This document shows positions 1-12,741 of a stretch of 64,000 nucleotides of DNA, in pieces. Under the pieces are notes generated by a model. The model was not told where the DNA came from. It saw nothing but the letters and a program-made list of their open reading frames with translations, and searched no databases. This DNA is from Hyperoplus lanceolatus. Taxonomy: Eukaryota; Chordata; Actinopteri; Uranoscopiformes; Ammodytidae. The stretch spans positions 21,749,501 to 21,813,500 of the forward strand of contig CM049405.1 of assembly GCA_026929865.2 (NCBI GenBank), read 5' to 3'. The translations under genes were made by a program, and so were the position numbers. The stretch's first letter is position 1. Each line of letters starts with the position of its first letter.

Positions 1-341
1 GTGAAATAGTTAACCATTTTTTTAAACGAGTCAAGTGATTACCTGATGTTCACAAGTTGTTGTTTTTTCCAGACAAAAGATATGTTTACCTACTCAGAAT
101 CAGAATCAGAATCAGCTTTATTGGCCAGGTTTGCGTAAACAAACAAGGAATTTGACTTCGGCAACCATTTGCTCTACAAGTACAACATTCACTAAAAACT
201 AAAACATTAAAAATACTGTTAAGTAAACAATATTACAAATGAACAAAAACTAATACACAACAATAATTCAAGAGATGGAAGAAATGGTGCAATCAGTCAG
301 TTAGTGATTAAGAATTAAATAAAAATATAAATATATATATA

Positions 342-721
342 GGGGAGAGCGGCCTAAGTTGTGCATTTTGGAAGTTGTGCCACCCCTTGTTTCTAGAAAA
401 CCGTGGAAGAAATTGGAAATGTGACCACATATTTAAGAAGAGACATCCATTTGACTCATCCTGTAAAGAAGGAAGACACAAGGAATAAGGTATAAGCACA
501 TTTAAGCTTCCTTTCAAAGTAAAATTTCCATGATCAAGGTTTTTTGATTATTGTGTCTGAACAATTATAGTCAAGTTTGAAGACATTTGACACATGTTTT
601 AGTGCTTTAGTATGCTGCACTTATACAGTTAGCACAATGTCAGCCCTAAATTGCTGCATCATGCTTATTATCCACAATTCTGGGGATGGGGTGATTTGTG
701 CCAAAGGGCCTAGGTGAGTTA

Positions 722-802
<81 letters not shown>

Positions 803-1702
803 CAGTAAGTAAGTAAGTAAGTAAGTAAAATGTATTCATAAAAGCACATTTATGACAGTTTGCACTGTCCAAAGTGCTGTATATAGTGCATTCAGTAGGT
901 AAACAATGAAGGTAAAATAACAATAACCAAAATAAAAGACGTAAAGCCCATACATCCACATAAACACAGATAGTAGTGCAGAGGTAAGATAGTTAATGGG
1001 GAGGAAAAACTAGGGTGTACATATGGGTTTTGAGCCTTGATTTAAAGGCAGAACTGTAGGGGAATCACATTTGTCAGGTGGCAGTTGGTTCCACAAGCAC
1101 GGAGCAACTAGTGCAAAGTACATTTCTGAGAGTTGTGCCAGTGGCATGGCTGTATACGCTGGTCACCAAAAGAAAGTGATTGTCTACAGTAGCTCAGATG
1201 AGAGTGACATCTCAATTCCACTTAACGACACCACTGATGAGAGTTCAGATGGCCAGAAAGATGATGATGATGGTGACTTTGTCATTGTGAGCTTTGCAGG
1301 TAAAACCATTAGATCTGCTAGGCCTTGTTTAAGAAAATTGTCCTTCAATCTTTGTCAACTATTTACTTTATTTACTTTAAATACACCTTAAATAAGTGAT
1401 TGTCTAATGGATTTGTCTTGCATTACAGTTTATGAGATATATATCAATGGCACAATTCACCCCATGGTATTCTCTCCAACCGCACAACTTACACCACACC
1501 GGGGGCAAGTTGTGCATCAAGACAACTTTTTTTCCGAAAGCTATATATCTTCAACAGTTTATTCCAGATCCAAAGTTTTTATTGCCAGGGATGCACAACA
1601 CCCTGAAATATATGTACATATTTGAGTTGGAGACTTTACTGTCAAGGCCTTACTTTAAAGTCACTTTGAGTGAAAAGTTGCACAACTTAGGCCACTCTCC
1701 CC
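342..1702. mobile_element. TA-flanked terminal-inverted-repeat DNA transposon, possibly pogo/Tigger-like
   Basis: The left end reads GGGGAGAGCGGCCTAAGTTG and the right end is its reverse complement with one mismatch; the match runs for about 24 bp. Both ends abut TATATATA, so the duplication may be TA (Tc1/mariner/pogo superfamily) or a longer AT string; AT-rich flanks prevent a decision. The element sits in the 3' untranslated part of the Rex1 copy. The plus-strand open segment at 1140-1300 encodes an acidic serine-rich stretch ending GDFVIVSFAGK. It resembles the C-terminal tail of fish pogo-type transposases, where a DFVLVKFATKK-like motif is common. No DDE catalytic core is visible, so this is a deleted, non-autonomous copy. 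Confidence 0.7.
722..1112 (-). mobile_element. LINE 3'-end fragment with (AAGT)n tail
   Basis: About 107 bp of AAGT repeats (722-828) are followed by sequence resembling the 3' untranslated region of L2-like fish LINEs on the minus strand (AAAGCACATTTATGACAG, then CCAAAGTGCTGT). Further in, GGTTTTGAGCCTTGATTTAA and GGTTCCACAAGCACGGAGCA also fit that kind of 3' region. In this reading the tetranucleotide tract is the element's 3' tail, and the fragment is nested inside the 342-1702 transposon. The right boundary near 1112 is approximate. The translated tract (LLTYLLTY repeats) is not a protein gene. Confidence 0.5.
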
Positions 1703-1906
1703 TATATATACGGTATATATACACAGTCAGATTTGAGAATTACAATATAAATATAAAAATATAAGTACAGTGCAAGGCAGATCAGTGCAGATCAGTGCAG
1801 AGGTAGTGTTTTAATTGTAAGTTTGAAAATATACTTGAGGTACATCGCAATTGTTAATGGACCTAATGGACCTTATTCAGCGACAGGATGTGGGAGTTCT
1901 GAGAGT

Positions 1907-2519
1907 TCAACAGAGTGACTGCATGGGGAAAGAAGCTGTCTTTGTGTCGACTGGTTTTGGCGGGAAGTGCCCTGTATCGAGGTTGAATAGATTATATCCA
2001 GGATGTGAGGGGTCTGCAGATATTTTTACGGCCCTTTTCCTGACCCTGGACTGGTACAGGTCCTGGATGGAGGGGAGGTCAGCTCCAATGATCCTCTCTG
2101 CAGTCCTTATTGTCCGTTGCCGTCTGGCCCTGTCCCGTTTGGTGGCTGACCCAAACCAGACAGTGATGGAGGTGCAGATGACAGACTTCCTTAATTGTCG
2201 CAGTAAGTATAACCTCTGCTGGGCCTTTTTCCGGACAGAGTCAATGTGGGGACACCATTTTAGGTCCTGTGAAATGGTTGTTCCCAGGAACCTGAAGGAC
2301 TCCACAGTGGACACTGTGTTGTTCTGGATGGTGAGGGGGAGGAGTGTGGGGGGGGGGGGGGGGGCTTCTCCTAAAATCCACTGACATCTCTAGAGTCTTC
2401 CTGTTGTTTAGCTCCAGGTGGTTCTGACTGCACCACTCGACCAGCTGGTCCACTTCCTGTCTGTAGGCAGACTCATCACCATCCTGGATCAAACCAATGA
2501 GAGTGGTGTCTCTCACCAC
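1907..2519 (-). pseudogene. Rex1-type reverse transcriptase, C-terminal part, broken
   Basis: Two minus-strand frames carry consecutive parts of one reverse transcriptase. The upstream part (2241-2519) holds VVRDTTLIGLIQDGDES, where the catalytic YADD of the family is expected; the acidic pair is not preserved. It continues to FRRSPP, where a 17-G run on the plus strand (2348-2364) coincides with a change of frame. The downstream part (1907-2314) starts STVESFRFLGTTISQDLKW and runs to KISADPSHPG, the usual thumb and C-terminal region of CR1-group enzymes. Between LLRQLRK and SVICTSITVWFG roughly 20 residues normally present in the family are missing, so there is also an internal deletion. The protein cannot be active. 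Confidence 0.8.
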
Positions 2520-2522
2520 TCA

Positions 2523-5199
2523 TGAAGTGCATTGTGGCAATATGAAAATCAGTTTTCTAATTTCATATTATTTTTATTGATTGAAATCAGCACAGCGTAA
2601 TGGCTTCACATTATGTCTGGGTAACTAAGAATCATGAAGAGCATATGACGGTAGATTAACTACTGAGAAGCAGCAGGTGTTGGAGATTTTGGATTATTTA
2701 CACATGGTGCGTCTGTGAAAACGCTGGGTGCTAGATTATTTTTGCTTGATTTAATTAAGGGAAATTAGATTTTGACTTTGCTGCTTTGGCTGTGTTTTGA
2801 GGGCAAAATGTGTTAAATGAGAAAGAATTGCAGGTCGGAGAAGGCTCTGTGCCCAGAAGTGGTGCTGCCAGATGCCCCGGATTTGATGGACTGTCCAATT
2901 TCCCTTTGGGTTTGATGTGCTATTCTATAGTCAAAAGTTTTTTGGTCACTTTGTGTCAGGCGCTTTTCAACTCAAATTCAGGGTTTGGCATTTTAACTCT
3001 TGTTTGTATCTGTCCTCAAAACCAATCTGCAGGACACACATACCATACACGTACATGTGAAGCTTATCATTTGAAATGTGTCAACCCATACAATACAATA
3101 GTGATATAGTTTACTAATAGCTCTTTCTTCGTAAAGTACTCAATGTTTTTTAATAAATCTGCCTTTGTCTCACATTTTTGGTTGGCCAGAGGCTTTACTC
3201 TATTTGAATGAATGAGCAGAGTACTCTGGCACAGCCCTATGCCAATTAGACACTCCTGGCTGCTGATTACTAGCCAACCTGTCGGCTGCCCTGCTCTGGA
3301 AGCCATACCTGACTGCACCCAGATTACATCCTCCCCCTAGCCAGTCTAATTTGACTATTCATGGGACAAGCGGCTCTCTCCATACGCTGACAGAACACGT
3401 CTCAACTGACTGGAAAACACGGTCCTGTACAAAAATAAGCATGCCCCCGAGTCGTCTAGGTATCGTAACTCAAAGAAAGAAACGTGACATTTCCGTAGTA
3501 AAATCGGCAGCTCAGGCTTGGACTCACCTAGCCTGTGTTTAGACAGTCCAGGCGAACTACAGGCTATCCTGAAAATCTTAACAAAGAAAGGCTCTTAAGC
3601 GGCTGCTAAATATCTGGGTCAAAGGAATCCTGCCAGGCTCTGAGTGGCCACGGAGAAACCTGGCAAACAGCAGCGCTGCTCAGTTGATGCCTGTGCATTC
3701 TATTAGGTAGTCCATGATCTGATGGAATGCAATCTGCTCCTCTGTCTCCTGTGGTCCTTGTTTGGGGCTCAATCGCTAGATATCAGAGTAAGGACCCTGC
3801 AGCTACCATAAGGGAACAGATGAGCAACACTCCACAGTCTTCTCCTTCACAGGTGTTCACCATAAGTAATGTCTGATTAGATCTCTTCATATGAAAGGCA
3901 AAAGTTAATTCTGTATGCCAAAGGCTCTGCACAATCACCACGTGATCCTCCAGCCTCTCTCTCTAAATAAGCCAAAAAGCTAGTTTTGTCTGGAGCAAAA
4001 CAAAAGTTAATTGATCCCAGTACGTTTAACAGAGGCCACCCTCTTCTCTGGATTCCCACTCAATGATGCAGCCAACCAGCTCACTCTCTCTAAACATTCT
4101 TGGCTGAAATTCCGACCCACGTTCCTGTGCTTTTCTTTGTGTACCGCATCCAGTATATTCAGGTTAACATGGCCGCAAGTGTTTACTCCTCATTGTGGTA
4201 CATGTAATTATTTTTGATTGGGTTTGGCAATGTAAAAACAGAAATCCATCCTCACCCAAACAAGCAGAATTTTGCAGATGTTTTTATTGGCAGGAATGAC
4301 CGTGACAGCAGTAAAAGAAATTCCTGCAGGCCTGTGGGTGCAGCTGTATTCATCTGTCACTGCGTGGACTGATATTTGAGCACACGGCTGCCCATCTCCA
4401 TTACATTCATGAATTCCTTTGACACAGTTTACAGTATTCTATTCAGAACTGTAACAAAGACAACTTTCCAATTGTGTCGCCTGAACAGATGATGACAGCT
4501 AAAGTATTTGTCATTTCAAGGTTAAGCCCCGTCGGTCTTGTCATCCATGACTGTACAACAGACAGGCACTTCTGATTGAAAAGGCCTTGAAAGAAAAGCA
4601 TAAGTGGCCTAATCAGCCAAGTAAACTAGGAATTAAATTAATATACCAATACAGTATGTGGCTGGACAAAAGGTTGGTAGCATGTTCGCATTTCATGCTG
4701 GAGATAAAGAGGGTCTCGTGCCATCTTAGACTTTTAGTTGCCTTAACATTATTTGACCGTAGTCAATGAGCCAGGGCCTCAATCTTTCCCCCATCAGCTA
4801 ACATTACAATAGTAATGTTCAGAGTAACAGTTCAAGTGGCTAAATCAATTTCTGAACTAAAGAGACTTGGCATGGCAATAGATACTGTTTGACGTATTAG
4901 GAGCTGGAGGTAACAGTAGGTGTCCTTGTTTCATCATAGTTCTTGTTTCCTATGGTGACTGAATTTAGTTTTAGTACCACAGAAGAAGAAAAAAAAACTG
5001 CTGAGTTCCCTGAAAATGTACTCCAAATTCGCAAGCCCGTGAGTACATCTATACATACATTTATCTGACACTGCATGATTTGCACGGTACTGTACCTGAG
5101 CAAGATGACTGCCAGTCATCCCTTTGGGTGATCTGGTTGGTGCAGTAGCAGATGCTTTTTCCTAGTCCAGGAGCAGGGCAGAGGAAGCCTCCAAAGACG
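2523..5199. other. No gene seen; AT-rich unique sequence
   Basis: No open frame with recognisable protein content, no inverted-repeat element and no RNA gene was noticed here on either strand. Short frames of 60-100 codons look random in composition. Confidence 0.5.
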
Positions 5200-5420
5200 T
5201 TAAGTCTGACAGCGGCGGTAAATCAGCTGCACCGGGCCTTCCGCCTGGAGCATCATGCAGTAGCTTAATCCTGTGTGAATCACTGTGTAGAGGGCCGGGG
5301 ATTGTGTCACACCTCCAGCAGCACTGAGTGCTATTAACTCCCTGGCGCTGGCTCTGTCAAGTACCCACCCACTGATGCTCCTACAGGGGTTGGCACGAGA
5401 ACCAGCCTGACCTACAGGGT
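5200..5420 (-). other. Possible minus-strand host exon (speculative)
   Basis: On the minus strand a pyrimidine tract of about 27 nt (5450 down to 5422) ends in CAG at 5423-5421, an excellent splice-acceptor context. From 5420 an open frame of about 72 codons continues to a stop at 5200. The encoded segment (beginning PVGQAGSRANPC, ending VQLIYRRCQT) is richer in GC than its neighbours but matches no family I recognise. It could be the last coding exon of a gene, a lncRNA exon, or chance. No donor was identified with confidence. Confidence 0.2.
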
Positions 5421-8400
5421 CTGAGGGAGAAGAGAGAGGAAGAGAGAGATACATTGAAACATCTTATATCACAGCAAAGACTCGTCACGCAAAGGAAATT
5501 CTCACACTCAAATGTCTTCCACATGAAACACTGTTGATAGAAAACTTGCATCACAGAGGCGTGCAAAAGCTACAAATGGCAAAAAAGGAGCAAATGACAT
5601 TGTGTTGATGCAGGAGGGCTTAATAAAGATGCACGACCTGAAGGCAGCATCCTTTGATTTGATACACTATAAGTGCACACTGGTGCAGAGGTATGGCTTT
5701 GCATCTGTTCCATCTCATTCATTCAACTATTAATCTTAGCAGCAAGGTCTCAAAGAACATTTCAGTGCACTTGTAAAGGGACTATTAGGATTCCCAAATT
5801 AAGATTTTCGGCAACAATGGTGCAGGGACATGTGACTTCCATCGTATTATCACGGAGTTGCTTTTTGTTTATGAACTACATTAAGTTACAGTGATGATTC
5901 ATCATTGCCTGTGTAAGATACTAACAGTGATATCGAAGAGAAAGGTGCAGTCCGGGAGGTGCAGTTTTGGTTTTTGCTCTCCAGTAACATCCAATGATTA
6001 CATGTCATCCTCACCCCAGCCTGTTCTTAGAGCTCATCCAGAGAAAATTCTGATTCTATTAACACCTCAAGTCCTTGTCTCCCATTCACCTCAAACCTAT
6101 TCCTTACGGGCCCCATCTCTAAGCTCCACTCCATTATTGACCTCTCCTGGCCATGCTCAGGAAAAGCCCAGATCCCAGTGACCCTGACCTTATTCCTCGA
6201 AGGCTTTTTAAATGCTTTCCCTTACCATTCTATTGTGGCTCAAATGAGCCTATCTTTGTAGCTAGCTGTACTTGTCCTCTTCCTCTTTCTACTAACTAAA
6301 ACAGATTTGTTTTTAAATAGGATGGAAGAATATGGTGGTCAAAGCTAAATCAATTGCAAACACTTTATTCACGATTAACTTCAGACTTCTATTACAATCA
6401 AAGTGCCTTAGCTACCTCTTCCCTCTCACGTCTTGTGGATTACTGCATATAGTTATTAGTTCAGTAATTGTTGTGGTGTACTTCAGAAACCAGAATCTTT
6501 CTTTTAGAACACAGCCTTTCTAGGTTTTGGTTCGAATGCAACATATCTGAACATGTTGACACAAATGTGCTATTTGTAGTAGGTTGGTCGGTCCACCAAA
6601 TATCTCAATAAATATTGGATGTATTGCGCTTAAAAAGAAAAATCTATATAGGAATATGTCGTGATATGAATTCACTTGATATCTGTATCGTTTTCCAGCT
6701 CGGAAAAAGTATCCTGTTTTAAACGGGTTATGAACTACAACCTCTGCTCCTCTATATTTGCCAGTACTAGTTGCCTCAAATGGCCAGGTGCCATTCCCGC
6801 TGCTGTGGCAGAGTGAGAGCTTGATGGAGCATGGATCAAACGGATGACGAAATTAGAGCAGCCCCTTCCACAAACCAGGACGAATATCGCAATATGCATG
6901 GTATATAGTGCAATTACGGTTTGTGCACAGACATTCAACCTCTGCATGAATTGTATGAATGTGTTCAATCCGTCAAACTTTCAACTATTGCCATCATCAG
7001 GTCACAATGTTTCCAATCAGCCTCAGCTGCACGTTTAATGCTAATTAGCAGATGGTAGCATTCAGCGACACCAAACTGAAACGGGGAACATGGTAATGAT
7101 GTCAATATTCTCATTGTTATTATGTTCCATTATTATCATGCTCACATTGTCACACAGACACAGCAATTTTCTAATTATACCTTCTAAATGAGCAAAAAGT
7201 AATTTATTGAATATAAATTAGTTTCCGGTTTATTAGCTACACACTTAGGTAAAATTAGATCAAATTAGATAAGGTTCAACTTTCATTTTCTTTAGTACTT
7301 AGACAGCGAAATGTACATTTAAGTAAAGAATATATAAATATTGGTGAGGATTGGATAGGTATAGGCTAAGATATCTATGCAGTGTGGGCTATTTTAAAAG
7401 TGTTAAACAAACACGATATATGTAGTGTAAAATATAGCCTAAGTGGAATGTTATATAGAGTACGAGCATGTGCGGCCGTTCCATCAGGCTGTGCACATAT
7501 AAGTGTAAAGTATACAGTATAATGGTGCAGGTGTAAGTACAAATAATGCTAATAGAAAACAGGAGATACAGAATAAACCATTCGGATGTATGGTATAAAT
7601 ATGTATGCACTATAGGTCAGATATATACAGTATGGACAGTCGTATTAATATGCATTGGTGTGTGAGGGCATAGACAGAGTTTAACGAGGTGAATGCTGAA
7701 GGATTGAGCTCTTACTGAACCTACTGGCCCTACAGTAGAACACTGCAGACACCGCTCTGTACAAGAGCGTATGAATGAATCAAGAAATATTGTAGGGCCA
7801 TTGTTTCAGACTATACAAATAACCTAGGTGGACCTAAAAAATTAGTATATTTATCTTTAAAGAAATTGGTTTAGAATATAGGTTATACAAATGTATCCTG
7901 TCATATGAAATTAATTAACAATGCAACAGCGTATTCTCTACAGTTCTGTCCTCCTAAGCTGCCTTTCTCTGCTCTAGTCCACATAATTTAGCCCAGCCTA
8001 ATGCATCCCACTGTCCCTCAGGAGTTAGTAACCTCATCTGGCTTGGCCCAATCCTCCAGTCCCACAGCTACCTGTAAATGCCCTCAGACACATCTATAGA
8101 GCTTGTTCTCTTCATCACATGCATCAGTTCCCATCGCATTCAGTGATGTACCCTGTCTCTGTGTCAATCTGCCAGTTTTTCACCATAACACTTCACATGT
8201 ACATTCTTCTACTTTTTAACCTTTTGAGAAAAACAAATTGAGACCTCTTCAAGTTGGTACAAAACAACCTGACAGAATCTTAATCAAATGTGTATGAAGA
8301 ATCAATGCTAATAAATATGACCGTTCCGCTACTAAAAATAAAAAAGTAAACTCTACATTAAAGTGAAAGTTAAGATTTCTTTCTGGGGTGCCATCTGCAT

Positions 8401-10130
8401 CATTTTGGGAAGACCCAGATAATATTTTGCAATGCTTCCAGAAATTCTAAATCTTTCTCCCAGACTGCTAAGGTGTTGCATGTGGCTGTTTCTGAAGGAG
8501 AGAGGTATCTGTACTCTGCCAGCATCTCAAACAGTCTGGCAGTCCAGCTGCACCTGAAAGCCAGGGTTGTGAACTCAATCAGCTGAACGCTTATCACTGT
8601 GGCACTGGACATACTATGGCTACATCTATGCCTATCTCCACGTGCTTTAGCTGTAGTAGTATGGCTAGTTAGGCAAGCTGACACGGTCACAGCATTGATA
8701 ACGGACAGAGGAGGATTTTAACCTCAGCCGTGCCCACCCAGCCTCACCACAAAAAGATCAGTTGAATGGTTTCGGTTTGAAATATTTTGAATCCCTTCAT
8801 TGTGATATTTTTATTTCTCAGTTTCTGAATTCTTATAACATATAGCATTTGAGTTGGATTAGGGATGATTCATTGAATTAGATAGCCAGGAAGCAAATGC
8901 TTCTTGGGAAGATTGCTGAAATACAGTGATTAATTACAATGCAAATGTGAACAGACAAGGTTTGTTAAAAAGAAATCTGGCGCCGGGATGATTAGATTTG
9001 GACGAGCTGCATGCTAATCTCCTGATCAAAATAGCTATAAAATGCTATTATAGAGAGCAATCTTTACTTCAGAAAAATTATGTGTATATTTAATTTGAGA
9101 TTCTGCAAATTCCTCAATTACAGCATTTCTTGGTCAGTGATTAACATGTGATGAAAGGAGGAATGCAACCAGGCAAAGCCAAGGCCAACAGCTGTAAACA
9201 CGGAAACACGCATTTTGAAAGATAAATTGATTGTGCTTTAATGTTAAAACACCGTGATGTCTAACATAAAAAAAAAACGTCATGCATCAAAGCAGCTTTA
9301 AGGATATAAAAGGTGTTTAATTTCATAGCGATATAGTAGCCTATTCATGGACCGTTTACTCCCTCACACATCTCCCTGTTCAAAGTGAATCAATAGCCTG
9401 TGGAGTAAAATTACTCTAATTGATGTGATGCCTAAAACAAAGCAATAGAGCATTGTGTTGTAAGCCAGATAATTCACGCTGAATTCTTCTTATTTCTTTA
9501 TCGCGCCAAAACAATTTCCTTAAAGACGTGAAAAGGGATCTGAGAGAATGTCAAATTAGTGCAAAACAAAAGCGGCAAGGAAAAAGCGGAAAAATGATTT
9601 GCGAAAACATGCCTGAAAACAATTTGATAATTCTCCCAGGAAAACAAAAGTGGAATTGGCCGCATTTGCTTTAGGTAAAAGGGGATCTCTCATCTTCCCT
9701 AAGCTGCATTTTAATTGGTCATGTTTCAGGTAGTTCATCCTCTAGTGAAAAATAAAGTAAGTATAGTATATAAAGCCCTGTGGAGAAACTGCGACGGCGT
9801 GTACAAAGTAGAGCAAAACTGGATTTGGAGCAGAAAGAGACACCAAAGAACAAATGCATCTGCTTCCTGAAGCGTCACAGTGAAACAATTATTACACAAA
9901 AGGAACAATATAAGAGACGTTGAGCTGTAAAAGAGAAACAAACTGTTCCCGAATAATAGGATTTGTTTTGTCTGGCTGCTCCACCTGGCCATCCAGCCCC
10001 TAGCTCCTCCTTCATTAAAACAAGCTCATAATTAACAGAGTGCTGGCTGTAATGTGGGGCTGCAGTATGCAGATGAGCGTGTCTGAATGCAGACTGCTGA
10101 GGGACCTGAGGGGATTGGGGCCCCGAGAGG
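5421..10130. other. No gene seen; unique sequence with possible conserved non-coding blocks
   Basis: No supported gene or transposon. Around 8940-9260 and 9540-9760 the sequence has balanced composition, few simple repeats and no open frame. Such stretches are candidates for conserved non-coding elements, but nothing in a single sequence proves this. Confidence 0.4.
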
Positions 10131-10140
10131 CAGCCATCAG

Positions 10141-10345
10141 AGTGTGTGTGTTTGTGTGTGTGTTTTGGGGGGGTGGTGGCATGACGGCGCCAGGATTAAT
10201 TTTGAAGAGGCCTGCTTGCTGAAGAACGCTGATAACACGGGTCAGCAGTTTCAGAGACACCTGGACCCTGCAGCCATGAGTGTCTCTCCGGAAGAAATAA
10301 CTGTTAATGTACTGAGAGCTGTGTGTGTGTGGGGGGGGGGGGCAG
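10141..10345. repeat. Short GT/G-rich simple repeats
   Basis: An interrupted GT tract (about 10141-10164) runs into a G run, and a second GT-plus-G run lies at about 10320-10342. Opposite-strand frames through these tracts encode proline- and valine/cysteine-rich artefacts. Confidence 0.7.
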
Positions 10346-11174
10346 GTTGGAGGAGGGGGTTGATACCTGCCTATACTGCAGAAGATGTCCAGAGAGGACT
10401 TGGCCGAAAACCTGGAAAAAGTCAATTATGAAGAAAGGAAAAATATGGGGAGGAGAGGGGAACCATGGGTGAAATTAAAAGCCTGGTCCTTGTGATAAGT
10501 GGCAATGATTGCAAAAAATCGGGGGCCCTGTGTATGGGAATTGACCAACACCCCTTTCACACCAACAGGAACCAAGAGCCAGCTCCTGGGTGGTGCCAAC
10601 CGGTTATTACAGCCCGGAGCCGGCTCTCTGGCGGTGTGAAACCAAAAAACTGTCTCTAGCTCCGAACTAGCTCCGATTTTTAATTAACAAGTCAAGTCAT
10701 CACTGGCTTTATTACACAGACAGACAGACAGCCCACTATGTGCTGCAGTCTGATAATAAAAAAAGAGGATGGACTGATGACAAAATCCCCCCATCCCCTT
10801 TCAAAGAAGGTTTTGCCTAAAAGAACTGAAACATGTATTTAGAGCTGAATTGCATATTTCGAGATCAAGGTTCAGTTGTGACACTTTGAAATATTTGAAA
10901 ATACAGATTCTGTCCACAAGGCCTTCACAGGTCCAACAGCACAATACAGGGCAGGAAATGTTAGCAACCAAACAAACTGGGATGCAAACTTATGTTAAGA
11001 GCTTGCAGATTGTGTGCAAGGCTTTTGTTTAATGCGCACGAAGGGCACCATTTTCATCTAAAACATTATCATTATCTTTTCCACTCGCTCAGTTCTAAAT
11101 GTCAGAACATTAGGTTCACTTTGTTCCCTGACCTTTCTAAAGCCATCAACACGGCCAGCAGCACTAATGGCCCC

Positions 11175-11176
<2 letters not shown>
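10346..11176. other. No gene; possible MITE remnant near 10550-10650
   Basis: CCCCTTTCACACC at about 10550 and the opposing GCGGTGTGAAA at about 10630 form a weak inverted pair of the kind seen at the ends of fish Harbinger-like MITEs. The pair is short and no duplication is visible, so only a remnant is suggested. The rest of the stretch shows nothing recognisable. Confidence 0.25.

Positions 11177-11226
<50 letters not shown>
11177..11226. repeat. (CA)n microsatellite
   Basis: An uninterrupted CA tract of about 50 bp, preceded by a short C run. Confidence 0.98.
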
Positions 11227-11229
<3 letters not shown>

Positions 11230-11376
11230 ACAAGTTTTTTTCTTTGTTTTATCGAAAATAAAACAATCAAATATTTACAGCAACTGCATGCTCACCGACG
11301 ACAACCCTTTGCTGCCATCAAGCCCGAATCCCCATCGATGAAACATTACATAGAGGCGTGTATAGGCACATGCAGC

Positions 11377-11379
<3 letters not shown>

Positions 11380-11412
<33 letters not shown>
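11380..11412. repeat. (CA)n microsatellite
   Basis: A perfect CA tract of about 32 bp. Confidence 0.97.
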
Positions 11413-11416
<4 letters not shown>

Positions 11417-12125
11417 TGAGGACTTTTTGAAGTCTCTATAAAATGTATTGTCACCGCTGCACTGCATCAGAGCTCAAAGTTCACATTTTGAGGGGGTGAA
11501 GGGGAAAACTAGTTGGCTGCTTTGTGCTTTAAGGAGGCACCAGTATTGTGGCGAGAGATAAGGGCTTTAGGACAATGGAGGAAAGGCTGCCCGAGAGACC
11601 AGATTCTGTATGAAAGTGTGGGTGTGCCGTGGATTATCAGAGAGCAGCCGTGTGGATGGAAAAGGAGAGGAGGGAAGACGAGAAGAGGCTGGCCCAGGGT
11701 CTGCCACCGGGAACCATGGTTCCATATAGAGGGGAGGCACTCAAAAGGGTGCCTTCCTTCCTGTATTGATTGATGGGTGTTCCACGGATTAAACCTTAAC
11801 CTTTTGTATTGATCCACTTCGCTTTGGGACGGTGGATATAGGGGGCAAAGCATTAGTCTCAAAACAGCTGTTACATTTCCGCTCAACGGTTTTCTAATTG
11901 TGTTGTTCCTGTATATGGACCGGTTTGTCCTGTTTGTATGCATGAAGCGATAGACAGCGGGCTTAAAACAAAAGAATAGGGAGAAATCCTGGACTAGCTT
12001 TGATGACTGGCATGTGGTGCTATATGGTAAACTCTACCTGTCAGCTACTCTGGCGAAGAAAAACAAATATTGACAGGCAGTGTCTGACCCAGATCTGACA
12101 GTCAGCCGTGTCCCACAACAAGTAA

Positions 12126-12738
12126 AGGCCAGGACACACCAGTCCGACTACCCGAAAATGGAGTTTGCCGATTCAGGGAGCTCCAGTCTTCCCGTCCAAA
12201 AAAGTGCAAAGAACACACCAAGCCGACTGCTGACTTTCAGTATGCTCTGCGTGGGACGTAATGTCTCCATAACAGCAGGCGACGCTAATCTGTATTGTGG
12301 CCCGAAAAAATACAGAAGCTGGAAATGATGGGACGGCTCTCTAGACCATAAACATAGATAGAAATACGTATTTATATTTATGGACCACAAAGAGCACAAT
12401 TTTTAGCAGAGAGTGTTGAGCAGTCAACAAGGGTTGATGCATGTGAGTAGGCCTACTCGCTGAACGAAACAAACAAACACATTAAAACAATGGCTAACTG
12501 TTGTTAGCTGTTTGTGCTACCTGCCTCACTTCCGGGCTTCACTGATTCGCTAGCCCTCCACAAATCAAATTGCTCCAACTGAAAGACTGCCCGCTGCCGA
12601 TTAAACATGTTCAATCGGCTCAAAAGAAGCCCGACGACATCTACGACGACCGATTTCACGGCACACACCAAACAGATTCGTGTCCCCGCCCCCTCAGGAC
12701 TCTACAACGGCGATTATCGGCCTGGTGTGTCCAGGCCT
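12126..12738. mobile_element. PIF/Harbinger-like MITE with TAA target duplication
   Basis: The left end begins AGGCCAGGACACACCAG and the right end, reverse-complemented, begins AGGCCTGGACACACCAG (one mismatch in 17). TAA flanks both ends directly (12123-12125 and 12739-12741), the 3-bp TWA duplication typical of PIF/Harbinger. The 613-bp interior has no transposase-like frame, so the copy is non-autonomous. The interior is GC-richer than the host sequence on either side. Confidence 0.8.
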
Positions 12739-12741
12739 TAA

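Larger units (their letters stand above)
94..2522 (-). mobile_element. Rex1/Babar-type LINE fragment (CR1 group), split by an inserted transposon
   Basis: A 5'-truncated LINE on the minus strand. Its 3' end is the TCAGAA-type tandem tail at 94-115, followed on the plus strand by GCTTTATTGGCCAGG, which is the reverse of a terminus common in fish Rex1-like elements. The 3' untranslated part runs from 116 to 341 and resumes at 1703 after a DNA transposon inserted between TA dinucleotides. The coding part at 1907-2519 encodes reverse transcriptase sequence (DTTLIGLIQDGDES, then KKAQQRLYLLRQLRK, then TAERIIGADLPSIQDLYQSR). The copy stops abruptly at about 2522, inside the palm domain. I found no clear target-site duplication. 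The family call rests on memory of Rex1 proteins. Confidence 0.85.

Noticed and set aside
621-959. Minus-strand frame with LLTYLLTYLLTY repeats
   Set aside because: It is a translation of the (AAGT)n tract and flanking LINE tail, not a membrane protein.
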